A stretch of DNA of 64,000 bases from Calothrix sp. 336/3 (GTDB lineage Bacteria > Cyanobacteriota > Cyanobacteriia > Cyanobacteriales > Nostocaceae), in assembly GCF_000734895.2 (NCBI RefSeq), contig NZ_CP011382.1, positions 4,256,700 to 4,320,699 of the forward strand, given 5' to 3'. Positions within the stretch are counted from its first letter, which is position 1. Each line of letters begins with the position of its first letter. Under the pieces are notes generated by a model. It saw only the letters and a program-made list of their open reading frames with translations. It ran no database searches and was not told the DNA's origin. The position numbers and the translations under genes are program-made. Below, piece after piece: positions 45,169 through 54,200 of this stretch.

Positions 45169-46149
45169 ATGTCTATCATCGTTGCTCAAAATTTGAGCAA
45201 AATATATCCTGTCGCAGTTAAAGAGCCAGGAATTCAAGGAACGATTTCTCATTTTTTTCGCCGTACTTACCGAGAAATTAAGGCTGTCAGTCATGTATCC
45301 TTTGAAATAGCCCCTGGTGAAGTGGTTGGTTTTTTAGGACCCAATGGTGCGGGCAAAACTACTACTTTGAAAATGCTGACTGGTTTAATTCACCCATCCA
45401 GTGGCATTGTTAACGTTGCAGGATATACACCCTTTCGCCGACAAGCAGAATTTTTACAGCGCATCACTCTAGTGATGGGACAGAAGCAGCAGCTCATCTG
45501 GGATTTACCTGCAATGGACTCACTAAAAATTAACGCTGCTGTTTACGATATTTCCGAGCGGGAGTTTCGCTTACGAGTCGGTGAGTTGACAGAAATGTTG
45601 TCTTTAGAAGGTAAACTTACCCAACCTGTACGCAAATTATCCCTTGGCGAACGGATGAAAGCTGAGTTACTAGCTGCTTTACTCCATCGTCCTCAGGTCT
45701 TATTTTTAGATGAACCCACCCTCGGCTTAGATGTGAATGCCCAGGTAGCAGTGCGCGACTTTTTGCGGGAGTACAACCAACGTTATCAAGCAACGGTATT
45801 ACTCACAAGCCATTACATGGCAGATATTACCGCTCTGTGTGAACGAGTTTTAATGATTCACCAAGGAGCTTTGATGTATGACGGTAGCCTCAATGGTTTA
45901 TTGGAAAGGTTTGCACCCTATCGAGAAATTCACTTAGAACTTGCTCATACCGTATCCAGAGAAAAACTGATGTTCTATGGTGATGTCAAGGAAGTTGATG
46001 GACGCTTTGTCTGCTTTCTGGTTCCACAAGGGGCGATCGCCCTCGCAGTTTCTCGAATATTAGCTGATTTAGACGTTGTTGATTTAACTGTAAACGAGCC
46101 TCCAGTGGAAGAGGTTATTGGGCGTGTATTCCAAGTAGGTGTCGCGTAA
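45169..46149 (+). CDS. ABC-2-type transporter ATP-binding protein (no permease nearby)
   Basis: 326 residues. Walker A GPNGAGKTTTLKML, signature LSLGERMKAELLAALL, Walker B VLFLDEPTLGLD and the H-loop in TSHYMADI are intact. The N-terminal extension (about 15-40; EPGIQGTISHFFRRTYREIK) and the C-terminal domain are as in DrrA/NatA-type ATPases that energise exporters made of two ABC-2 membrane proteins. The ATG at 45169 gives MSIIVAQNLSK; the upstream start at 45145 is unlikely. The permease genes that usually follow are absent: 800 bp of non-coding DNA comes next. The transported substrate is unknown. Confidence 0.88.
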   Translation: MSIIVAQNLSKIYPVAVKEPGIQGTISHFFRRTYREIKAVSHVSFEIAPGEVVGFLGPNGAGKTTTLKMLTGLIHPSSGIVNVAGYTPFRRQAEFLQRITLVMGQKQQLIWDLPAMDSLKINAAVYDISEREFRLRVGELTEMLSLEGKLTQPVRKLSLGERMKAELLAALLHRPQVLFLDEPTLGLDVNAQVAVRDFLREYNQRYQATVLLTSHYMADITALCERVLMIHQGALMYDGSLNGLLERFAPYREIHLELAHTVSREKLMFYGDVKEVDGRFVCFLVPQGAIALAVSRILADLDVVDLTVNEPPVEEVIGRVFQVGVA

Positions 46150-46950
46150 AATTTGCGAGTTAACTATGAGACACAATATCCAAGATGACTAATCTTTTCT
46201 CGATTAGCAGCATTTTCTACAGTAAAAATAAATATGACCATCGCAGTTCAGGCTGTCAAATCATAAATATTTGGTCATTTTCCGTAAATATCATGAGGCT
46301 TTAGTAATTAGACTGAAGCTATATTTTGAGGATAAAGTTGTCAGACTAGCAAGATTAAATCTAGCACATCAACTTATAAACTCTTTGTGTGAAGTGCAAT
46401 CTACTCTCTACATATCAGATGCTCTATCTTTTCTTGTTTCAATTAATTTGAAGTCAACATATTTGAAACAATAGGATTGTTGGGAATCAAAAAAATATTC
46501 ACACAAAGTAGAAATTACTTTAAATCATTAAACTACCAATAATTAATTTCATAAAAAATAATGCTCAAGATTTATTTTTTGGGTCTTGTCTAATGTCATA
46601 AAAATGAATATTAATTCAGAAAAGTCTTGATATCTATTTAGTATTATTAGCACCGTAGTTAAGTTTATTATTTGCTTCAGTAATGAAGTCAAATAATATT
46701 GCTCAGGCAAGAATGGCATCTCAATATATATTCAAAATTTTCCTGAATAATTAGATGTTTAATGTAGAAGGTATTAGTGGTATTTATTAAAACAGATTTT
46801 TCTATGTAAATATTTATTCTCCTGAAAAATCATTTTTTCATGATTTGAAATTATTTGATAAATAGCTATATCTCAAATAAAACTGGTCAAACCTTCCTAA
46901 ACACGATTTAGAAAATTCTAACTTTACAAGATTTTTGTGGAGATATTCTT
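46150..46950. other. AT-rich region without a supported gene
   Basis: About 800 bp of low-GC DNA. A 67-codon frame at 46271-46474 has no recognisable motif or ribosome-binding site and is not called. This is where permease genes would be expected after the ABC ATPase, but no membrane-protein remnant is recognisable. The right end holds the promoter of the KAS III-like gene. Confidence 0.5.
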
Positions 46951-48042
46951 ATGCATATTCCTGTTGGTATTTGTTCCCTTTCTTTGAGCTTACCAAGCAT
47001 TATTCGCACAAATGATTATTACAAAGAAAAATATCCAAATTTGGTTGCACAGTCTGAAGAAAAAAGCTTGGCAAGATTAATGTCTCTTGTGAATGAAACT
47101 CCTAGTAACGAGTTTGAATTTGCAATGCAACCCTATTTAAAAGATCCATTTCGCGGAACCGTTCAACGACGCATATTAGGAGAGGGAGAATCTTCACTCA
47201 CCCTAGAGTATAAAGCGGCAAAGGATGCTCTAGATGCAGCTAAACTCTCTCCTGATGATGTGGACTTGATTATTGTTTCTTCCTTCTTACCCGAACAACT
47301 AGGATTTGGCAATGCAGCTTTTCTTGCCCGTGAAATGGGTCTAAAATGTCCTGCTTGGAACCTTGATGCGCATTATTGCAGCACTCTAATCGCACTCCAA
47401 ACTGCCTCCGCTTTAGTTCAGTCAGGCACATATACCAACGTGTTAGTTGTTATCTCTTGTACTTATTCTCGGTTAGCCGATGAAGATGATACACTCTCTT
47501 GGTTTTTAAGCGATGGTGCCGGAGCTTTTGTTGTTAGCTCCCTATCTCTCAATCAAGGAATTTTAGGTGCAAAAGCTATTAATACTAGTTGTTTATGCGA
47601 CCTATTAAGCTTAAAAGTAACAGAAGATGAGCAGGGCAATCAAAAGCTTCGTATTACAGTTGCTCAAGATATGAATCGAATATTTAGTAATGCTGCTGGT
47701 GAAATGTTTCGTACTTGTTGCGAAGGAGCTGCTGATGCTGCTGGTGTCACTTTAAACGACATTAATTTTTTTGTATTCTACACGGCAGGAGCTTGGTTTG
47801 CAAAATTTTATACAAAAATTTTGAATGTTGATTCAAACCGAACAATAGACTATTATCCTCACTATGCTAATATGGGCGGGGTCGCATCTTTAGCAAACCT
47901 ATATCACGCCGCACAACTGGGTAAAATTCGTGAAAATGATTTGGTATTGCTATATAGTTATGGTGCTGCAAGTAGTGCTTGTGCGATCGTGATGCGTTGG
48001 GGTGATGTGTCTTTAGGTAAAGCTCCAAAAAGTATATCATAA
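46951..48042 (+). CDS. KAS III-like (FabH-family) ketosynthase/acyltransferase lacking the usual histidine
   Basis: 363 residues with the thiolase fold of FabH/HMG-CoA-synthase-like enzymes. The nucleophile is Cys143 in DAHYCSTLIALQTAS. The asparagine of the third motif is N307 (YPHYANMGGVASLANLYHA). The middle motif, normally PHQAN in FabH, is FYTAG here (about 276-280), so the catalytic histidine is missing, though His304 lies nearby. Such enzymes often join or transfer acyl groups in specialised metabolism rather than start fatty acid synthesis. No acyl-carrier gene is near. It converges on the ThDP enzyme gene with 50 bp between stops. The start is ATG with AGATAT upstream, no clear Shine-Dalgarno. 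Confidence 0.85.
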   Translation: MHIPVGICSLSLSLPSIIRTNDYYKEKYPNLVAQSEEKSLARLMSLVNETPSNEFEFAMQPYLKDPFRGTVQRRILGEGESSLTLEYKAAKDALDAAKLSPDDVDLIIVSSFLPEQLGFGNAAFLAREMGLKCPAWNLDAHYCSTLIALQTASALVQSGTYTNVLVVISCTYSRLADEDDTLSWFLSDGAGAFVVSSLSLNQGILGAKAINTSCLCDLLSLKVTEDEQGNQKLRITVAQDMNRIFSNAAGEMFRTCCEGAADAAGVTLNDINFFVFYTAGAWFAKFYTKILNVDSNRTIDYYPHYANMGGVASLANLYHAAQLGKIRENDLVLLYSYGAASSACAIVMRWGDVSLGKAPKSIS

Positions 48043-48092
48043 TATACATTCAGATGGTTTTGATATTTAACCATATTAAAAAGTTCAGAGAG

Positions 48093-49865
48093 TTAACTTG
48101 TTTTAAAAATTTTTGTATTAATATTAGTACTTTGCCGAATTAAACTATTTATTCGCATACTAATTGGTGCAAGTTCTTCTCGACTAATTTTGACATCTAC
48201 GACAAATGGAAGTTGTGAATGCATTGCCTGTAATATTGCATTTTCTAGCTGTGATTCATTTTCTACACCAATTCCATTTGCACCCATACTACACGCTAGC
48301 ATTACAAAATTTGTTGGTGCTATTTCTGTCTTAATGCTTGTATATCCTTGTTGTTTAGTCCCTTGGGAACACATCCCATAACTACTATCGTTGAGAATAA
48401 TCCAAACTGCAGGAATTTTATATTGAACAGCAGTATTGATTTCATTATTCATAAGCATCGCACCATCACCAACTATTACCACAGTTTTCTTTCCACTTAC
48501 TAAACTTGCTCCTAAAACTCCAGTTGTGGCATATCCCATTGAACCAAATCCCGTACTTCCTCGCCAACGGTTTGGAGACTGAAATTTGAGGTAGTGAGTC
48601 GCCCACGAAAGACAATTACCAGCATCAGCCATAACTATGGCATCACTATTTTCGACTATTACTTCTTGTATTACCTTCATTAATTTTACTGGTCTGACTA
48701 AGCCTATATAAAAATCATCATTTCTATTTTGGGGGTTCAAGCTATCAGGAAGTGACTTTCTCGTATATGACTCATGTACTATTGGAAATTTCTCTAGTAA
48801 CATCGTTAGAAATATCTTGATATCTGCAATTACAGGAAATGTCTTGGCATTGGGATAAGCAGCGCCTGGAACTTGTGAATCAATATCCACATGAATAAAG
48901 CCTTTTGGTGGTATCAATAAAGGATTCCAAAATGAAGTAAACTCTCCTAGACGAGTCCCTAAAACAAGAATGTATTCAGGAGGCGTAGACTTCATAAATT
49001 GCAAAACAGAGTCATGCCCAGCAAATCCGGTTACACCTAGATATTGAGGATGATTTTCGGGAAAGATGCCTTTTCCACGAGGGGAACTCATAACAGCAGC
49101 TCCTGTTCTTTCTGCCAACTGGAGTATCTCCTGAGCAGCATCGCGGGCACCAAAGCCTACCCATATTGCAAAGGAATCGGAAGATAGGAGTTCGCCAACT
49201 TGATTAATTATTTTTTGGTCAGGAATCAGTAATGGAAATTTTGATGTATCTGGATAAACATGACAACCGTTACTACTTTGGACATCACTGGGAATGCTCA
49301 GATGAGCAACAAATCCACCTGGTTTGGAAAATCTTGTGGTCAATTGTTGAGCTATTTCTGGTAATTCATCACTTGACTTAATATGACGTGCATAATGAAA
49401 TATACTACCGTGACAAAAAAAATCTTGAGGCATTTTGTTGGGGTTAGTTTCCTGAAATGCCCATTTTCCTTCATGGGTTTCCGGGGTACTAGGGGATATG
49501 AAAATGACTTTAGCTCCTTCCCACCGTGCCGCCATCATTCCAGTCAGTGCATTAGTGATACCTGGTCCAGTTGTGGTGAATACAGCAACCGGAGAACCAT
49601 TTGCAAAATAAGCTTCCATAGCTGCAAAGGCTGCTCCTGCCTCATGACGGAAGTGAAGTACATCTATAGAACTTTCTTCTAAAGTTTGCCATATGGGTGC
49701 GATCGCCCCACCTCCAACTCCAAAAGCGTGGCGTACACCTAAATTTGTCAATATTTGAATGATACTATCAGCTACTGTAATTTGTGGTAGTTGCTGGCTG
49801 ATAGATTTCGTCAGAGAAGTCTCTTGGCTAGATTTTGTATTAAAACTTTTTTCTGTAATTAGCAT
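48093..49865 (-). CDS. Acetolactate-synthase-like ThDP-dependent enzyme
   Basis: 590 residues with the three-domain ThDP fold. The N-terminal Pyr domain has GVGGGAIAPIW and the catalytic glutamate in HFRHEAGAAFAAMEAYF. The central domain has FAIWVGFGARDAAQEI. The C-terminal PP domain has the ThDP motif GDGAMLMNNEINTAVQYKIP, continuing to ILNDSSYG. It lacks the close match expected for IlvB and has an N-terminal extension of about 30 residues. Related enzymes decarboxylate 2-oxo acids and join the product to a second carbonyl (acetolactate synthase, ScyA of scytonemin synthesis, other acyloin synthases). Substrate unknown. It converges on the KAS III-like gene and is followed upstream by a mobile-element island. 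Confidence 0.85.
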   Translation of the reverse strand: MLITEKSFNTKSSQETSLTKSISQQLPQITVADSIIQILTNLGVRHAFGVGGGAIAPIWQTLEESSIDVLHFRHEAGAAFAAMEAYFANGSPVAVFTTTGPGITNALTGMMAARWEGAKVIFISPSTPETHEGKWAFQETNPNKMPQDFFCHGSIFHYARHIKSSDELPEIAQQLTTRFSKPGGFVAHLSIPSDVQSSNGCHVYPDTSKFPLLIPDQKIINQVGELLSSDSFAIWVGFGARDAAQEILQLAERTGAAVMSSPRGKGIFPENHPQYLGVTGFAGHDSVLQFMKSTPPEYILVLGTRLGEFTSFWNPLLIPPKGFIHVDIDSQVPGAAYPNAKTFPVIADIKIFLTMLLEKFPIVHESYTRKSLPDSLNPQNRNDDFYIGLVRPVKLMKVIQEVIVENSDAIVMADAGNCLSWATHYLKFQSPNRWRGSTGFGSMGYATTGVLGASLVSGKKTVVIVGDGAMLMNNEINTAVQYKIPAVWIILNDSSYGMCSQGTKQQGYTSIKTEIAPTNFVMLACSMGANGIGVENESQLENAILQAMHSQLPFVVDVKISREELAPISMRINSLIRQSTNINTKIFKTS

Positions 49866-49946
49866 TATTTAAAATTTGTTTTGATAATTTTATTGCTGAA
49901 GTTTGGTTTTGCTACATTAATACGAAACCACAATGAAGTGAGTTAT

Positions 49947-50118
49947 CCCTCATTTGTCACTTTCGGGAGAGAATAGTCTGAAATGCTTACAGCATAAGGC
50001 TTTTATGAAAAAACCATAATTTCAGCCATTGTGTTAGAAAATAAACGCTCAAATGCATGTTCTATCTAGAGTTGAAAATTTGACTTTGATTTTCTTTTTC
50101 CAGAGTGACAAAAAAGGG
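49947..50118. mobile_element. Diverged A-type element with target duplication
   Basis: The left end CCCTCATTTGTCACT matches the inverse of the right end AGTGACAAAAAAGGG at 13 of 15 positions. GTTAT flanks both sides (49942-49946 and 50119-50123) as a 5-bp duplication. About the first 35 bp resemble element A (GAATAGTCTGAAAT here, GAATAATCCGAAAT in copy 2); the rest differs. It is a subfamily member. Confidence 0.75.
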
Positions 50119-50121
50119 GTT

Positions 50122-50224
50122 ATACCAATTCACAATTCGCAATTCGCAATTCGCAATTAAAAAACTTAGATGCAGCAAAGCTTTCAGGATTTACATCTGT
50201 ATCAGATTTTTCGTGAAATGGTAT
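50122..50224. repeat. Element B, copy 2
   Basis: Same 103-bp length as the copy at 24036-24138 and, by eye, only two base differences. ATACCA and TGGTAT ends. It is flanked on both sides by A-type elements: GTTAT at its left and ATTAC at its right are their target duplications. Confidence 0.8.
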
Positions 50225-50227
50225 TAC

Positions 50228-50397
50228 CCCTCTTTTGTTACCTTGGGGAAAGAATAATCCGAAATTATTATATTTACGTCTTTTTTCAATAAAGGAATTT
50301 AAATGACAAAATTTAGACGCGACCGCACAATTCATTATTTTGTTTAGTTTTCAGAGTAGAGATAGTATTTTTCTCTCCTCGTAGTAACAAAAGAGGG
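50228..50397. mobile_element. Element A, copy 2: 170-bp MITE with target duplication
   Basis: CCCTCTTTTGTTAC (50228-50241) and GTAACAAAAGAGGG (50384-50397) are inverted ends. ATTAC flanks both sides (50223-50227 and 50398-50402). The length is identical to copy 1, with roughly 30 substitutions by eye and no gap. Confidence 0.85.
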
Positions 50398-50464
50398 ATT
50401 ACATATTAAATGACAAAATTATCCAAGGGTAAGAAATACTTACATTTTATTTGCTAGTAATTCT

Positions 50465-50806
50465 TATAGCGTTTCTCATTCTAGTAAGGTAGGGAAGAAC
50501 CCCTCCCCAGCCCTCCCCGATTTTGGCTATCCATTACCCGGATCTTTCGCAACATTTACGAGAGTATTCACTCACGCTTTTTCTAACCCTGATTCCTTCG
50601 TCGTCAATTCTCAATAAAAATCCTATTTTAGCGAGAATAGTAAGAAGCAATCTGTCAAGTATGCCTGACACCTCAGCGTTTAAGATGACTACAGAACAAG
50701 GGTTTCAGAATTGTTAAGAAAGATGTGACTAATGGGTAGCCGATTTTGGGGAGGGTGCCCGATAGGGCGGGTGGGGTTGTATTCCATCTGATTGGGAAAC
50801 GCTATA
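50465..50806. mobile_element. 342-bp inverted-repeat element
   Basis: TATAGCGTTTCTC (50465-50477) pairs with GGGAAACGCTATA (50794-50806), 12 of 13 positions. A second, G/C-rich layer is also inverted: AACCCCTCCCC and CCTCCCCGATTTTGGCTA on the left against TAGCCGATTTTGGGGAGGG and GGTGGGGTT on the right. The TA at each outer edge would fit a TA-targeting (IS630/Tc1-like) transposase, but this is a guess. A 64-codon frame inside has no recognisable domain. Confidence 0.6.
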
Positions 50807-51251
50807 CTCCAGCAAAGTACATTTGAAAACCTATTTTGTAAGTCGTGAATAGGGTAGATAGATAATGCTATGCATTATTAGGGTGATATGAATCTGTATC
50901 TTGTGAAACTTAGCACTGTTATACACTTTATCAAAGTAGAAATAGTTACCTTGAAATTCTCTAACTAAATGATATTCAAAATAAACATAAAAACTATAAA
51001 ATAACTTTAAATAATTCAGTCTTCAGGATAAAGTATATCTAAACTTTTATATTTTTTATTATAATTTTCTCGGTATTTATATGCATTTAGCTATTAAAAA
51101 TATTACGTCTGATTATTGGCACAATATTTCAGGGTAAATACTTAATTAATATATGGATATTTTCTAGATTATTATTGTATATAATATCCCCAATTTCTTA
51201 AAAGAAATCAGGGATATTAAGGAAATAATTCAGATGATTATCAAAAATTGC

Positions 51252-54200
51252 TTACTCAATAGGAATAGATATGATAAAAGCTGCACCTTCTCCTGGTGCA
51301 GAATCAACATCTAAAAACCCTCCATGTTTTTCTACAATAATTTGATTCGCGATCGCCAGTCCTAAACCTGTTCCTTTTCCGACAGGTTTGGTGGTAAATA
51401 AATGGTCAAATATTTTAGCTTTAACTTCCTCTGACATGCCTGGACCATTATCTTGAATTTTTATCGTCAGCAGTTTTTTGTCTTCATTGACAGTGGTGAT
51501 GATTGTAATACAATTGGGATTTAGCTCAATTTCTTTAAAAGTTCTTCCAGAATTAGATTCATCCAGCGCATCGATAGCATTTGCTAGCAGATTCATAAAT
51601 ACCTGATTTAACTGTCCGGGGAAACACTTCACCTCAGGTAAGCTACTATATTTTTTTACTATTTGAATACTGGGACGGGATTGTGATGCTTTTAAGCGAT
51701 GCTGTAGAATCATTAATGTGCTGTCAATACCATCGTGGATATTAAAAGGAATTTTTTTCTGAGTATCGGCTCTAGAGAAAGTTCGCAGACTAATACTGAT
51801 ATCATAAATACGGTCAATTGCCTGTCGCATCGAAGAAATAACTTTTGGTAAGTCTTCTTTTATATAGTCTAAATCTCTAGCTCGTATTTCCTTGGCAATT
51901 TCTGTAACGGGATTGGGATAATGTTTCTCATAGAGTTCGAGAAGGGTCAATAAGTCTTGTACATACTCATTTGCTGGTTGTAAATTACCAGAAAGGTAGT
52001 TAATTGGATTATTAATTTCGTGTCCTATCCCTGATACTAAATTACCCAAAGTAGACATTTTTTCACTTTGCACTAGTTGCAATTGTGCTTGTTTTAGTTC
52101 TTCTAGTGAAATTTGTAACTGTTGAGCATTATCTTGAGACTCTTGATATAAACGGGCATTTTCTAAAGAAATAGCAGCTTGGGAGCATAGCAAATTAATT
52201 ACTTGTAATCTATCCTTAGTAAAGGCTCCGCTAGTTAGGGAATTTTCTAGATATAAAATACCCACTAATCTACCTTGCTTAAGAATTGGATTACATAAAA
52301 GACTTCTGGGTTGATTTATAGTAATATAAGGGTCGTTGATATGGTAATTATGAGATTTTGTATTATCAACTTTTAATTTAGTATTATTGAAAATAATATG
52401 TTCTTTTTTGCGCGAGACATAGTTAATTAAATTTATCGGGATATCTTGACTTTCTTCAATGGGGATAGATTGTAAAACATTAGTAACTTTTTTATTTGAT
52501 AAAGCGATAGCTTCGATTACCAATTTATCAGAATCAGGTAAAATAAGCACGGCTTTAGAAGCTGCGGCATTTTCAATTAATACTTCCATGAGGTTAACTA
52601 GTAACTTATCTAGTTCCATTTCGCCGCTAATTGCATGAGACGCTTTGATTAAACTGAAAAAATCTAAGGCTTCAATAATTTGTGTGCTACTTCCAGTAAT
52701 TGTTTTGCCATCACTACTACTAACAGAAATAGTCTCTTTAGCATTTAAGCTGCTAGTTTCCTTTTGTTTTGTTACACTTAATAAATCAGGATAGTGTTTT
52801 TTGAGATGTTCTACTTTTGCCAGTGCGCCCCAACGTGCATAGCAGTAATAAGCATTGGTTAAGTAAGTTTGGGCAATAGTTTTTTTACCCCAGGTAAGAT
52901 AGAATTTAGCTGCAAGTTCATTTGCTAATGCTTCTTCCTGAATATATTCATTTTCTTTTGCAAGATAAATTGATTTATCGTAATAATCCATTGCAGATAT
53001 TTTGTCATCAAATATTCGATGTTTTTCTGCTTCAACAAGGTAGTATTTATGTAGAAAATTCATTGGCGCATGATTTGCCCAATGTCTCATTTTCTCTTGG
53101 TTCGCATTTATCTTTGCTAAATATTGATTCTTTTCTGATGGTGTTACATTACAATATGCCGCTAATCTCACAAGAGAATCATAAAAGTAAAAAGTTGGTA
53201 TAATCAGTGAGCCTGCAACACTAGATAGATACTTCTCTGCTTCTTGGGAGCAATCTAGAGCTAGCGGTAAATTGCCAAACAAGTAATTTAGAGTTAGTTT
53301 ATTAAAGTTAACAATGGCGATCGCCATTACATAATTACTTTTTTGATGTATCGGCAACATTATTTCCTCATTATAACTATCACCAACGAGGTTGCATACA
53401 TCTTCACTTTTGTTAATTAAATTTAAAACAGTCTGTCGCCAAATTTGCATAGAGAAAAGAGCAGATTGTTGTTGTGAATTGGATAAAACTTCACAATATA
53501 TTGCCATAGTGGACTCTAGTTCTATTAGCTCTTTTCCTGTTAGGTATGAAATATAAGAAAAATTATTTAAACTGTATGCTGAAAATTCAAAGTCCCCTAT
53601 TTCTTTAGAAATATTATAGACATCTTGTAAAGGTTTTAAAAAGCTGTATGCATGATTTTTCCAGAGACCAATAAAGCTGTTGTAAGGAAGTAAAACTCTA
53701 GCTTTTAATAAAGTACTATTAGTTTTCGATAATAGATTTAAAGATAATTTACCAAACTCATGACCAGCTTGAATATCACCAACTACAGCACATAAAAGAA
53801 AAGCGTAAGTACAATAGCCATTAGCTGATATACCTGTATTCCCATATTCAATTGATAAGTCAACCATTTTTAAGCTGACTAACGGTACAAAATCAGGACA
53901 TCCAAGATATGCAGCAGTAAACATACTGGATAAAATACGCATTGCTGCCAAAGTATCGACATCCGTCATTTCTGGCAGGTTAATTAAATCTGCAATTTCT
54001 CGACCACTTAATCTTTCTGCGGTTGTCTTAAATGCTTTTTGAATATCTTCTGCTGATGGGGATTCTGGAAATTCAACATTCAGGAGTTTGAGTACATCGA
54101 TAGCTAATCTTAAAGCTTTTAATAGTTTATTTTGTACAATATCAGCTTGAACTTTTATCTCGTAAACTTTAATTTTATCCAAAAGACAAGTAGCGGAATT

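Larger units (their letters stand above)
49866..51251. other. Gene-free island of inverted-repeat elements
   Basis: About 1.4 kb without a supported gene. Left to right it holds a diverged A-type element (49947-50118), element B (50122-50224), element A copy 2 (50228-50397) and a 342-bp inverted-repeat element (50465-50806). The last 440 bp (50807-51251) are plain AT-rich DNA after the large kinase gene that ends at 51252. Confidence 0.7.

Noticed and set aside
46271..46474. 67-codon frame in the AT-rich region after the ABC ATPase
   Set aside because: No ribosome-binding site, motif or membrane pattern; composition matches translated non-coding AT-rich DNA.
48093..49865. Housekeeping acetolactate synthase IlvB
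   Set aside because: Its long N-terminal extension, divergent sequence and genomic setting away from ilv genes argue for a specialised ThDP enzyme; only the superfamily is claimed.
50523..50717. 64-codon frame inside the 342-bp inverted-repeat element
   Set aside because: No transposase or other motif is recognisable, and the frame lies wholly within a palindromic repeat.
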